DNA of 60,312 bases from JBOGUF01 sp050696075 (GTDB taxonomy: Bacteria; Chloroflexota; Chloroflexia; Thermomicrobiales; UBA6265): NCBI GenBank assembly GCA_050696075.1, contig JBOGUF010000075.1, forward strand, positions 1 through 60,312. The letters are read 5' to 3'. The translations under genes were made by a program, and so were the position numbers. Positions 35,601 through 42,996 of the stretch are shown in pieces. Positions within the stretch are counted from its first letter, which is position 1, and each line of letters begins with the position of its first letter. The notes beneath the pieces are model-generated. The model made no database searches and had not been told where the DNA came from. It was given only the letters and a program-made list of their open reading frames with translations.

Positions 35601-37052
35601 CCGAGCAAGCGCGCATACATTGGCAGTCATGGAGAGGCCTCGGTGCTGCTGGTGCAGGGTCCACCGGGCACGGGCAAGAGCTACACCACCGCCTTCGCCC
35701 TCCTCGCTCGGCTGCAAGGCGCGATGGCGGCCGGGCTGCCGTTCCGCGTCCTCCTCTCCTGCAAGACGCACGCGGCGACCGACGTCCTTCTCCGGAATGT
35801 TGCCGAGGTCCGCGACGACCTCCGCCGGTTCTCATTGCGACACGGCCAGGCATTCAGAAAGTACTTCGACGAGCGGCTCTTGGACTTCCCGCTTTACCGA
35901 TACCGGCCCTCGAACGAGGTGCCGGAGGGTGTCACCGCCGTTGCCCGCAAGAACGCCCGGCCCAAAGGCACGCCCGCTCCGATTGACCTCTTCCACGGCC
36001 AACCGTGGTGCGTGGCCGCCGCAACGCCGGGTGGCGTCTACAACCTGATCTCCGAGCGCTGGACTAGCAAGAACCTTTTCGGGCACGAGGTCTTCGACTG
36101 CCTCGTGCTCGACGAGGCGTCTCAGATGAATCTGCCAGAGGCGATCATGGCCGCCCTGCCGCTTGGGCCGGACGGTCGGGTCATTGTCGTCGGCGACCAT
36201 CGGCAGATGCCGCCGATCATCAAGCACGACTGGGTCGGCGAACCACGCCGCACCTTTCAGGAGTTCAAGTCATACCAATCGCTCTACACAATGCTGGCGG
36301 AGCAACGGCCGCAACCACCGACGATCAAGTTTGCGGAGAGTTTTCGCCTCCACGCCGACATGGCCGAGTTCCTGCGGCGCGAGATCTACCGCCACGACGG
36401 AATCGCCTACCACTCGAAGAAGTACGATACCCTTGCTGCCGTGTCCGCGGTCGATCCGTTCGTCGAGGCTGTCCTGCGGCCTGAGCATCCGCTGGTCGTC
36501 GTCGTGCACGACGAAGCGAGCAGCCAAATGGCCAATCCCTTCGAGCAAGCGCTGATTGCCCCGGTGCTCGAAGCCCTCGTCTTGGACGACGGCCTTGCAC
36601 TCGATCCTCGAACCGGGCTCGGCGTCGTGGTGCCGCATCGTAAGCAACGGGCGGCGCTGCAAGAGGCGGTCGAGTGCCTGTCGGTCCGTGATACTGACAC
36701 CGGATTGATCCGGGTCTCGGCGGTCAACACCGTCGAGCGGTTCCAGGGCGATGAACGGAAAGTCATTCTCATCAGCGCCACGGAGAGCGACCCGGAATAT
36801 CTGCTGGCGGCGAGTGGTTTCTTACTCGATCCCCGTCGCTTGACCGTGGCGGCCAGTCGCGCCAAGCAGAAACTCATCCTGGTGGCCGCTCGTTCCGTCT
36901 TTACGCTGTTCAGTGCCGACGAAGAGGCTCTGGCCAACGTACACATTTGGAAGAACCTCCTCCGCCGGACCTGTACCGTAAAGCTCTGGGAGGGGATTCG
37001 GGACGGGCACGCGGTTGAGGTCTGGGGGAATCCGCCGAGCGCGACGGAATAA
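32652..37052 (+). CDS. RecB-like nuclease fused to SF1 (UPF1/Dna2-like) helicase, TM0106 family
   Basis: 1466 residues. The N-terminal Cas4/RecB-type nuclease has GDVDVLQ, the ADIKSSERAK lysine motif and QVAFYHQML. Four cysteines suitable for an Fe-S cluster are present, one near residue 44 (LGQCRRFLRL) and the rest in CDWCPYNEFCMKWC (about 290-303). The SF1 helicase follows: Walker A VQGPPGTGKSYTT near 1000, DEASQ near 1153, GDHRQMPPII, and SRAKQKLILVAARS near 1400. This order resembles eukaryotic Dna2. Likely role: 5'-flap or end processing in repair or defence. GTG start at 32652, or ATG at 32664. Confidence 0.88.
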   Translation: MWIWMDVNGADVALNETTFQADIPRDRRRLSPTDVAQFINLGQCRRFLRLRLHEKAGGRSFMEDYGVHVQQMPALLSESGTEFESAVVAEIAARFASVDFAAGTARTSRRATHNQEIAALARELAPGQAIVAFQPRLDVMLGAWRLVGDVDVLQFTRETNGDLHALIADIKSSERAKVEHHLQVAFYHQMLAELLANDGIPHAAIVEAILYEGPRSSAELQSPDSERVLAAHRSAALEALGVTQALLDRPTDPDRYLDAVYDLVTGPRSTAETVAELPFVAVPFHLTYKCDWCPYNEFCMKWCAERDDLSLIPHLSDSDKSALHRAGIVATRQLANLKDLIRADDSGSGKVAVLLPVPGKEDAVRELATTWPVGPRVDELIHRARRYRRFKRDDIDTLLHIPSRGYGSLPFSSIDHNPNLIRIYVDAQADYLLDRLYLLGALVVASENGEEPPHRRRSIIRMTDGPPDAAREEQLLLDWIGEVLRTIVELAAPDESGEHTAPIHLVFYNRVDQRAFLEGLGRHATAVLGATPLYDFVTQLAAFDSPIATFLVDEIRELKNYPMVCQSLQQVAAHLRFDWNSPEPFRDHFHQRLFDFWAKFAEEEMPSPEESPWYTGRARFNSQIPLEYAYAAWGEHQPPDGKTDRLAPFRDVTPDLLCRFQTRRLEALEHIAKDFRGNHRTAKRSFSLPDLHNFDERARTLAHALDEFVTIERHVELGAWKSARNAPAERRVLSGQTLTVRYLEADQLPGVAARNRENERRRRLRDEQRAAYMAANPDATRFNSTKEQREQANWSQDGMRFRLRVEHDDWDCDLDEALALTELTIDERIVVNTRMMVDGRLPIEQQEPFPTTPRAMLYGPRATIVGIDVSRDELGRAVDAIVEIEMNRGSGTDGTGHTFGARATPFVLDESYVIDPDPNDVMGSWHKKVARGLIEGGANALYDLLTDPGDRARTWPEAATAGQVRFLNGIDAFRDLGALHDFEPSKRAYIGSHGEASVLLVQGPPGTGKSYTTAFALLARLQGAMAAGLPFRVLLSCKTHAATDVLLRNVAEVRDDLRRFSLRHGQAFRKYFDERLLDFPLYRYRPSNEVPEGVTAVARKNARPKGTPAPIDLFHGQPWCVAAATPGGVYNLISERWTSKNLFGHEVFDCLVLDEASQMNLPEAIMAALPLGPDGRVIVVGDHRQMPPIIKHDWVGEPRRTFQEFKSYQSLYTMLAEQRPQPPTIKFAESFRLHADMAEFLRREIYRHDGIAYHSKKYDTLAAVSAVDPFVEAVLRPEHPLVVVVHDEASSQMANPFEQALIAPVLEALVLDDGLALDPRTGLGVVVPHRKQRAALQEAVECLSVRDTDTGLIRVSAVNTVERFQGDERKVILISATESDPEYLLAASGFLLDPRRLTVAASRAKQKLILVAARSVFTLFSADEEALANVHIWKNLLRRTCTVKLWEGIRDGHAVEVWGNPPSATE

Positions 37053-37439
37053 ATGCCCGCTAGAATGTTGCCCGCAATCGCTGGCGAACCTCGGCGAGGC
37101 ATGAGCCATTGGTCAACCGGTCAACAAATGCTTGACATGCGCCGCGCGTCGTTTCTATACTCGCGGAACGTCCGGTACGTTCGAACAGAGAAGTGGTTGA
37201 TCGGCACGCAGCGTATATCCACGCACCGAAGCGTCGGTTGGTCTGTGGCCAGGGCCATCCATGGAGGCGATCTTCACGGATAGCCTTTCCAACTACCGGT
37301 TCCCACCAGTGAGTGCGGGAAGCCGTCCGTGGTATCAGGGCGTTCGACGCCCGCTCATCGGCTCGCTCCCGTACCCTGGACGGCAGCCTCTCCGATGGTC
37401 GGAGGGCATCGCGCGGAGTAGCGCACAGGTGAGGAGTGG
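37053..37439. other. Regulatory intergenic region before the sugar ABC operon
   Basis: A 387-base gap between the nuclease-helicase and the solute-binding protein. It contains the promoter and inverted repeat listed separately and a leader of about 270 bases. I see no convincing ORF, RNA gene or riboswitch in the rest. Confidence 0.6.
37132..37182 (+). promoter_or_regulatory. Promoter and operator of the sugar ABC operon
   Basis: -35 TTGACA (37132-37137), 18-base spacer, -10 TATACT (37156-37161). An inverted repeat GAACGT-CCGGT-ACGTTC (37166-37182) overlaps the start site, as expected for a LacI/GntR-type repressor. A short GGTCAAC repeat (GGTCAACCGGTCAAC) lies just upstream of the -35. No regulator gene is nearby. 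Confidence 0.65.
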
Positions 37440-37442
37440 ATG

Positions 37443-38903
37443 ATGCCGAAGCATGACCACGACGCGATTCGTCCGGAAGCCAACCGAATCCCGAGCCCGC
37501 GTTCCTTGAATCGCCGCCAACTCGTGCGGCGTTCGGCCGGCGCGGCGGCTGGATTGGCCGCGGCGCCGGTGCTGCTAAGGTACGCCGGCAAGTCGGTTGC
37601 GGCCCAGGACGATATCCCGCGCGCGGAGTCGAGCGCGACCGTCGACGGCCAGCTCTTCGTCCTCCAGGATCAGGACTTCCATCCTGATCACAATGACTTC
37701 CTCCGTTCCGAGATCGAGGCATATTGTGAAGTCAATGGCTGGGATCTGGAGATCACGGAGGTTGCTGGATTCCAGGGTGGCGGTGACCTCAACCAACTCC
37801 TCGTCGGCAGTGTTCAGGCCGGCAACGCGCCCGATCTTCTGATCAAGGATCATCAGGCGCGCCAGCTCCATTTTCTCGGCGTGCTCGAACCGACCACCGA
37901 TTTGGTCGAGGAGATGGTCGAGACATGGGGCGAGGCCTCGCCGGGCATGTCCGACGCCGCCTTCTTCGACGACGAGTGGTGGGGCGTACCGTTCTTTTCC
38001 CGCATCGGTGGTTGGTATGCCCGTCGTGACGTGCTGGAGGAAGCCGGCATCGACTTCGACACCGGGGTCGCGACCCTCGAACAGCGTCGTGACGCCGCGT
38101 TGGCCGTGTCCGATCCCGATGGCCAGCAGTGGGGTTGGGGCGTGACGGTCAATCGCTCAGGCGACGGCCGTAGCATGGTCAGTTACACCCTCTGGGCTCA
38201 TGGCAGCACGTTGCAGGACGAGACGGGCGAGCTGATCACCTTCAACACGCCTGAAACGATCGCGGGGCTGGAATGGCTCAGAGAGACCTACACCGCCGAA
38301 GAGTGGGCGCCGATGATGCCGCCGGGTGTCAACTCCTGGACTGACACCAGCAACAACGAGGCGTTCCTGGCGGGCACGCTCGTCTTCACCTCGAACGCTG
38401 GCACGATGTATGCAAAGGCGGTGTTCGACCAAGTTCCATTCGCCGACCAGATCATCTACTTGCCAAACCCGGTGCGAATCAGCGACAACGCCTTCCTCGA
38501 CAGCATCGGCGGCACCAAGTTCCACGTGATCAAGGACACGAAGAACAAGGAGGCGACCTACGATCTGATTCGCCACCTGATGACCGAGCCGGTCCAACAG
38601 CGGATCTACGACATCTCTCGCGCCTACGCCGCGCCGGCGTATCGGAACCCGTGGAGTTGGGAAGTCCTCCAAACCGAAGACAATTCGACGCGAGCCGAGC
38701 CGGTCGTTTGGAATGAGGATCGCTTCACCGGTCTGCGCTGGCCCGGTCCCTCCTCGGCGGCCGTCGACGCCGTCGGTGGTGGCAACTACCACACCGACAT
38801 GGCGGCGGAGGTCATCCAGGGGAAACCGGCCGACGAAGTCGCGGCGGAGTACCACGAACGCTTCGTTCAAATCTGGAAGGACTTCGGGTTGCAGGGCGAG
38901 TAG
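37443..38903 (+). CDS. Extracellular solute-binding protein (sugar ABC transporter)
   Basis: About 486 residues, a family 1 type binding protein. The N-terminus carries a twin-arginine-like signal (LNRRQLVRRSAGAAAG, hydrophobic run to VLLRYAG, probable cleavage after SVAA). Later VGSVQAGNAPDLLIKD, VPFFSRIGGWYARRDVL and the C-terminal PWSWEVLQ are typical of sugar-binding proteins. GAGGAG lies before paired ATGs at 37440 and 37443. Next to a double permease gene; the sugar is unknown. Confidence 0.9.
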   Translation: MPKHDHDAIRPEANRIPSPRSLNRRQLVRRSAGAAAGLAAAPVLLRYAGKSVAAQDDIPRAESSATVDGQLFVLQDQDFHPDHNDFLRSEIEAYCEVNGWDLEITEVAGFQGGGDLNQLLVGSVQAGNAPDLLIKDHQARQLHFLGVLEPTTDLVEEMVETWGEASPGMSDAAFFDDEWWGVPFFSRIGGWYARRDVLEEAGIDFDTGVATLEQRRDAALAVSDPDGQQWGWGVTVNRSGDGRSMVSYTLWAHGSTLQDETGELITFNTPETIAGLEWLRETYTAEEWAPMMPPGVNSWTDTSNNEAFLAGTLVFTSNAGTMYAKAVFDQVPFADQIIYLPNPVRISDNAFLDSIGGTKFHVIKDTKNKEATYDLIRHLMTEPVQQRIYDISRAYAAPAYRNPWSWEVLQTEDNSTRAEPVVWNEDRFTGLRWPGPSSAAVDAVGGGNYHTDMAAEVIQGKPADEVAAEYHERFVQIWKDFGLQGE

Positions 38904-38935
38904 GGTCCTGCCCCGCTCACTGACGCCACTGGCAG

Positions 38936-38962
38936 GGGGACCGGAGATGCGCTCCGGTCCCC
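38936..38962 (+). promoter_or_regulatory. Intergenic stem-loop between binding protein and permease
   Basis: Perfect 11-bp stem GGGGACCGGAG/CTCCGGTCCCC with loop ATGCG and no T-run. Its place between the binding-protein and permease genes suits an mRNA-stabilising or partial-termination element that keeps the binding protein in excess, as in malE-malF. Confidence 0.55.
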
Positions 38963-38983
38963 ACCCCAAACAAAGGGGGAACG

Positions 38984-40960
38984 ATGGCCCTTCCAACCGT
39001 GCGCCGCCTGCCGGCTGCCAGGCGCTCTGAACGTTCGTCCAACTTCTGGAAGCAGTCACGTCGTATTCTCGGCCGAGACTGGCCGGTCGCCTATCTCTTT
39101 ATCGCGCCGACCGTGCTCTTGCTCGTCGGATTGATCGCCTATCCGCTGCTGAGGGCGCTCTGGCTCAGTTTTCATAACGTTACCGGCATAACCAATCGGG
39201 GTTGGTATGGCCTGACGAACTACGAGCGGCTGTGGTCGGATTCCCAGTATCGCGACTCGGTGATGAACACCGTCAAATTCGCAACCATTTCCGTCTTCTT
39301 TAAGTTTTGGATCGGGCTGGCCGCGGCGCACTTGCTGAACTACAAAGGGCTGCGCTTTCGCAGTGTTCTGACCGGTTTGGTGCTGCTTCCCTGGATCGTG
39401 CCGGAGCTCGTCGCCGCCTTCACCTGGCGCGGCCTGTATGACCCGGTCTTCGGCGGTCTGAACGCCCTCTTGCTCGAACTCGGCCTGATCGACAAAGGCA
39501 TCGCCTGGATTGGCGACTACAATCTGGCGTTGCCCTCGGTGATCGCGATCAACATCTGGAAGGGAATCCCCTTCTTCACGATCATCCTGCTGGCTGGCAT
39601 GAAGGCGATCGATCAGGAACAGTACGATGCCGCCGCGGTTGACGGGGCGAACGCGTGGCAGCGCCTCCAAGTGGTGACCTTACCGGGCCTGCGCTACGTC
39701 ATTATCGTGGCGTGCCTGCTCTCCCTCATTTGGACCCTCAACTCCTTCGGGCTGATTTACCTCGTCACCGGTGGGGGCCCAGGTGGTGCAACCCGCGTCT
39801 TTTCCATCCTGGCATACGAGTATGCGATCAGCTCGCTCCGGTATAGCGCCGGCGTGGCGGTAGCGATGTCGGTCGTCCCGGCACTTCTGATCCTCATCAT
39901 CATCCTCGGCCGCTACATGCGGCGCGATGTTGCCACGCCGACCGAGCGCACCGGTTTCTTTGGCACGATCAGCGCCGCCGTCACCTGGCCGTTCGCGATG
40001 ATCTTTAGCAATCTGCTCGCTGCCCTTGGGCTCGTCTTGCAGCCGATTGAGTGGGCAGTCGGCAGCATCGGACGTGGCATCCATAGCGCCTACCTGCGCG
40101 GCGACCCGGCGCGCGAGCGCTCGTACCGGCGGTGGATGCGGCGGACGACCAACTTCAGTGTCTACGCGTTGCTCGGCGTGCTCCTCTTCTTCCTCCTCTT
40201 CCCCTTCTACTGGGTCGTCGTCACCGCCTTCAAGACGAATGACCAGATCCGCGCTTTCGACTCGATCTTCTGGCCTTCGCCGTGGACGACTGAGCACTTC
40301 CGCTACATGCTCCAAGACACTGGGTTTCCGCGATGGTTCTGGAACACCGTCCAGGTGGCGACGGTCAGCGTCGGTATTTCAGTCGTCGTCGCCGCGCTCG
40401 GCGCCTACGGACTGGTGCGCCTACGCTGGCGCGGGGCGGGATTCCTTTCGACGGCGATCCTCTTTGCCTACCTGATGCCGACGGTGATGCTCTTCATCCC
40501 GCTCTACCAGATCTTCACCGACCTCGGTTTGATTAACCGGCTCGGCGTACTGATGATCGCCTATCCGACCTTCGGGTTGCCGTTCGCCTGCTGGTTGCTG
40601 ATGGGCTACTACCGCTCGATCCCGATGGAGTTGGAGGAGGCGGCACGCATCGACGGGGCGAACCATTTCCAGAGTTTCATCCAGATCGTGCTGCCACTGA
40701 CCCTGCCCGCGTTGCTGACCGTCGCGCTCTTCGCGGTGACGGCCTCTTGGAACGAGTTCCTCTTTGCCTTCGTCTTCGTCGCCCCGGAGTCGGCCCAAAC
40801 GCTGCCGGTCGGCCTCGGCAAGATGGTGATCGGTGACATCTTCCCCTTCGGCCCGATGTTCGCCTCCAGCATCATGACCGCCATCCCGGTCGTCATCATC
40901 TACGCGCTTGCCCAACGCTTTATGGTCGAGGGTTTGACGGCCGGTTCGGTCAAGGGATAG
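38984..40960 (+). CDS. Fused sugar ABC transporter permease (MalF-MalG type)
   Basis: 658 residues containing two complete permease units that are usually separate proteins. Unit 1 (about 30-310) starts VAYLFIAPTVLLLVGLIAYPLL and has the EAA loop EQYDAAAVDGANAWQRLQ. A linker of about 70 residues with an extra hydrophobic patch follows. Unit 2 (about 385-658) has LFFLLFPFYWVVVTAFKTND and the EAA loop ELEEAARIDGANHFQSF. Both EAA loops are intact, so one chain should form the whole channel. No ATPase gene is adjacent; an MsmX-like shared ATPase is likely. Confidence 0.92.
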   Translation: MALPTVRRLPAARRSERSSNFWKQSRRILGRDWPVAYLFIAPTVLLLVGLIAYPLLRALWLSFHNVTGITNRGWYGLTNYERLWSDSQYRDSVMNTVKFATISVFFKFWIGLAAAHLLNYKGLRFRSVLTGLVLLPWIVPELVAAFTWRGLYDPVFGGLNALLLELGLIDKGIAWIGDYNLALPSVIAINIWKGIPFFTIILLAGMKAIDQEQYDAAAVDGANAWQRLQVVTLPGLRYVIIVACLLSLIWTLNSFGLIYLVTGGGPGGATRVFSILAYEYAISSLRYSAGVAVAMSVVPALLILIIILGRYMRRDVATPTERTGFFGTISAAVTWPFAMIFSNLLAALGLVLQPIEWAVGSIGRGIHSAYLRGDPARERSYRRWMRRTTNFSVYALLGVLLFFLLFPFYWVVVTAFKTNDQIRAFDSIFWPSPWTTEHFRYMLQDTGFPRWFWNTVQVATVSVGISVVVAALGAYGLVRLRWRGAGFLSTAILFAYLMPTVMLFIPLYQIFTDLGLINRLGVLMIAYPTFGLPFACWLLMGYYRSIPMELEEAARIDGANHFQSFIQIVLPLTLPALLTVALFAVTASWNEFLFAFVFVAPESAQTLPVGLGKMVIGDIFPFGPMFASSIMTAIPVVIIYALAQRFMVEGLTAGSVKG

Positions 40961-40971
40961 CGGGCAAAAAC

Positions 40972-41003
40972 ATGGGGCGACGAAGATTTCCGTCGCCCCA
41001 TTT
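40972..41003. terminator. Bidirectional intrinsic terminator
   Basis: Eleven-bp stem ATGGGGCGACG/CGTCGCCCCAT with an 8-base loop. On the plus strand it ends the ABC operon, followed by a short TT. On the minus strand it is followed by GTTTTTG, a better T-run, and would end transcripts from tRNA-Lys. Confidence 0.75.
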
Positions 41004-41011
41004 CACCAGGC

Positions 41012-41064
41012 TGGTGAGCCGCCAGGGACTCGAACCCCGAACCCGCTGATTAAGAGCCGGTGGT
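41012..41064 (-). pseudogene. tRNA-Lys 3'-half-like fragment
   Basis: The minus strand carries an anticodon loop CTCTTAA, variable loop, T-arm GTTCGAGTC, acceptor 3' strand and encoded CCA. It closely resembles the 3' half of the intact tRNA-Lys 156 bases away. The anticodon stem has two mismatches and no normal D-arm or 5' acceptor adjoins it. A GAGTCGC at 41126-41132 could pair with the acceptor strand, but at a distance giving a 118-base molecule. It may be a tRNA remnant left by integration, or a rearranged tRNA. Confidence 0.55.
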
Positions 41065-41128
41065 CCAGCTCCGACGCGTCCGTACGCGGGTATTCCTCGC
41101 CCCAACTCACTGACCGGTTTCCCGGGCG

Positions 41129-41144
41129 ACTCACTGTCGTGAGT
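41129..41144. repeat. Short inverted repeat between the two tRNA-Lys-like sequences
   Basis: ACTCAC-TGTC-GTGAGT, a perfect 6-bp hairpin with no T-run on either side. It lies between the tRNA fragment and tRNA-Lys; function unknown. Confidence 0.35.
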
Positions 41145-41170
41145 GGGATTGTACCAGACCAAGGGAGTGG

Positions 41171-41242
41171 TGAGCCCCCGGGGATTCGAACCCCGAACCG
41201 ATGGATTAAGAGTCCACTGCTCTGCCGTTGAGCTAGGGGCCC
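41171..41242 (-). tRNA. tRNA-Lys (CTT)
   Basis: Acceptor GGGCCCC/GGGGCTC (one G-T wobble), D-arm GCTCAACGGCAGAGC, anticodon stem GTGGA/TCCAT with loop CTCTTAA giving CTT, T-arm GTTCGAATC, discriminator A and encoded CCA (41168-41170). It marks the left edge of the accessory region. Confidence 0.95.
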
Positions 41243-41473
41243 GACGGAAGGGTATGCCAGCGCGGGCGGATTTTCAAGGCGGCCGGCGTGATGCCCCGGG
41301 GCACTCCAGACTCGGCGGCCGGCGGCCGCGCCGTTTCATGCACGACGAGGATTGCCTTATCGGGTGATCCGACCGACAATGGGGCGCGGTGGCCGCTGCA
41401 ATCGCCGCATGATCAGATGGGTGAGTGAGGAATCTGGTACGCCACGGACAACTGTGGGGTGGCCGGAGGACTC

Positions 41474-41773
41474 ATGAGCAAATTCGCCAAGACCCTGAAG
41501 GATCTTGCCAGGCTGTGCGGGAAGAGCGAGTACCAGATCGCGCAGCTCTCGGGACTTGACCCGACCTTTGTCCGGCGGCTGTTCGACGGGGAGAAGCGAG
41601 CTTCAAACCTGACGATCATCCGCCTGACGATTGCGCTGGTGATGGACCTGGAGTTGGCCCGCAAGCATCCGACCCGGGTGCCGTTCATCCTGAACGCCCT
41701 CAAGGATGCGCAGCTGAGTGACGCGGTTGCCGAGTTACCCGAGTCTCGGGCACGGACCCGCTGGGCGTCTTAG
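41474..41773 (+). CDS. XRE-family HTH protein
   Basis: A 99-residue protein with a lambda-repressor-like helix-turn-helix (LARLCGKSEYQIAQLSGLDPTFVRRLFDGEKRASN) over the first 60 residues and a short tail. The ATG at 41474 has GGAGG four bases upstream. It is the first gene of the accessory region, alone on its strand, with no ligand or oligomerisation domain. Confidence 0.8.
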   Translation: MSKFAKTLKDLARLCGKSEYQIAQLSGLDPTFVRRLFDGEKRASNLTIIRLTIALVMDLELARKHPTRVPFILNALKDAQLSDAVAELPESRARTRWAS

Positions 41774-41866
41774 TCCAGGCCGAACCGTAGAAGACCGAGC
41801 GGCGGCCACCAACCAGATGGGGAGTCGGGCGCAGTCCCGGCTCCCTGTCATTCATAGATAGGCCTA

Positions 41867-42076
41867 CTAGATGAGATCGTTGTCCAACACTCGGCCGGCC
41901 ATGATGCGCTGGCGCAGCTCCTCGTAGCCGGCGTGGCCGATCGGGCGCCAGCCGTAGGCGCGGATGGCCTTGCGCACTTCGCGCCGGGCTTTGGGCAGAC
42001 TCCAGCCGGTCTGGCGCACGACCTCGGCGTAGCCGCCGTACGCCCACCAGTCAAGAGGGTGTTTCACTTGATCCAT
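41867..42076 (-). CDS. Small HPLDWW-motif protein, copy A
   Basis: 69 residues, family not recognised. It starts MDQVKHPLDWWAYGGY and ends R-V-L-D-N-D-L-I. AAGGAGAA precedes the ATG. A clear paralogue lies at 54217-54447 with the same frame (HPLDWWA-GGY, a helical middle rich in Arg, then P-[IV]-G-x-x-GY-x-x-LR and ending L-[DN]-NDL). The basic helical middle could bind nucleic acid. The extended frame up to 42196 has no SD and is not supported. Confidence 0.7.
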   Translation of the reverse strand: MDQVKHPLDWWAYGGYAEVVRQTGWSLPKARREVRKAIRAYGWRPIGHAGYEELRQRIMAGRVLDNDLI

Positions 42077-42315
42077 ACACAGGTTCTCCTTCCTAGCGGG
42101 CCGAAGCCGCAGCCGAAAATCGGCACCATCTGGGCAGGAACAGGGGGCGTGGCCTCCCGTCCGCGCCTCGTCTGAATGTGGTGCTGATCTTGACAACCAG
42201 AGTAGCGAGCGGAGCGGCAGGCTGGCAAGATGGCGGGGCGGATTCGGCCCAGAAGCTATTAGGTCTATGCAATAGCGCTGCGGTCGCCGGGACCTCCTAC
42301 AGAATGTCTACAACA

Positions 42316-42996
42316 TTACGCGATGATCCATGCTTCGCCGCCGTACTGATCGACGTATTGATACGGCAGATATCCATAGCCCCCGTCCCCCCATCCTTCG
42401 CCCCACGAGTTGCGAATCAACCACTCGCCCTGGCCAGATCCACTATCGTCGTAGCCAACGATAAGCACGGCATGTCCCTCGGCCAGCATATCGGCAGGTC
42501 CCGGTAGTGCGATGTGGCCGTCGACTGGGTGAAGGATGGGCACGCTCATTTGGATCCCAAGCATCACGATCTGCTCGCCGATGAGCACGGCCTTGATCGC
42601 TGCGGTGTTCGCCGCGATACGGCGGAGGTTCGCCATGTTGCATGCCCCAGGGTCGATAGCCGCCGCCGGTGGTCGATACGTGCTGTCGGTATCAACGCGG
42701 GACAGGTCATAGGGCCAGAGGTGCTCAAGGGGCTGCCCCCACCTCGCCAGCGCGATCGAGGCCGACTGGAACGACGTTCCGGGTGTTACATCCTGGTCTA
42801 TTTGCTTGCAACCCCAGTAAAGGACCTCTTCTGCCAGGTCTTCAACCTCGGCGGGCGGGTGACTCCTCCGCACCTCATGCGCTGCCGTCGTGGCGAACGC
42901 CAGGCAGGTGCCACGCGTTCCTTGATCCTGAACCATCAGCAAGCGCGGCCGCAGGTCGATCCTTGGTGGGGCGGACGACACGTGCGACGTGGTCAT
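42316..42996 (-). CDS. Papain-like (C1) cysteine protease without prodomain
   Basis: 226 residues covering only the mature C1 protease fold. Oxyanion Gln25 and catalytic Cys31 are in QDQGTRGTCLAFA, His175 in EGHAVLIVGYDD, Asn196 in IRNSWGEGWGDGGYGYLP. There is no signal peptide and no inhibitory propeptide, so the enzyme should be active in the cytosol as made. Its ATG overlaps the stop of the ImmA-chagasin gene by four bases (ATGA), so synthesis is coupled to a fused domain of the type that inhibits this protease family. The likely role is a toxic effector. Confidence 0.85.
   Translation of the reverse strand: MTTSHVSSAPPRIDLRPRLLMVQDQGTRGTCLAFATTAAHEVRRSHPPAEVEDLAEEVLYWGCKQIDQDVTPGTSFQSASIALARWGQPLEHLWPYDLSRVDTDSTYRPPAAAIDPGACNMANLRRIAANTAAIKAVLIGEQIVMLGIQMSVPILHPVDGHIALPGPADMLAEGHAVLIVGYDDSGSGQGEWLIRNSWGEGWGDGGYGYLPYQYVDQYGGEAWIIA

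Noticed and set aside
41012..41132. Reading the tRNA-Lys-like fragment as tRNA-Leu (TAA) or as tRNA-Sec
   Set aside because: The Leu reading needs T37 in the anticodon loop and lacks a long variable arm. No TCA anticodon arm fits a Sec tRNA. A Lys remnant explains the sequence better.
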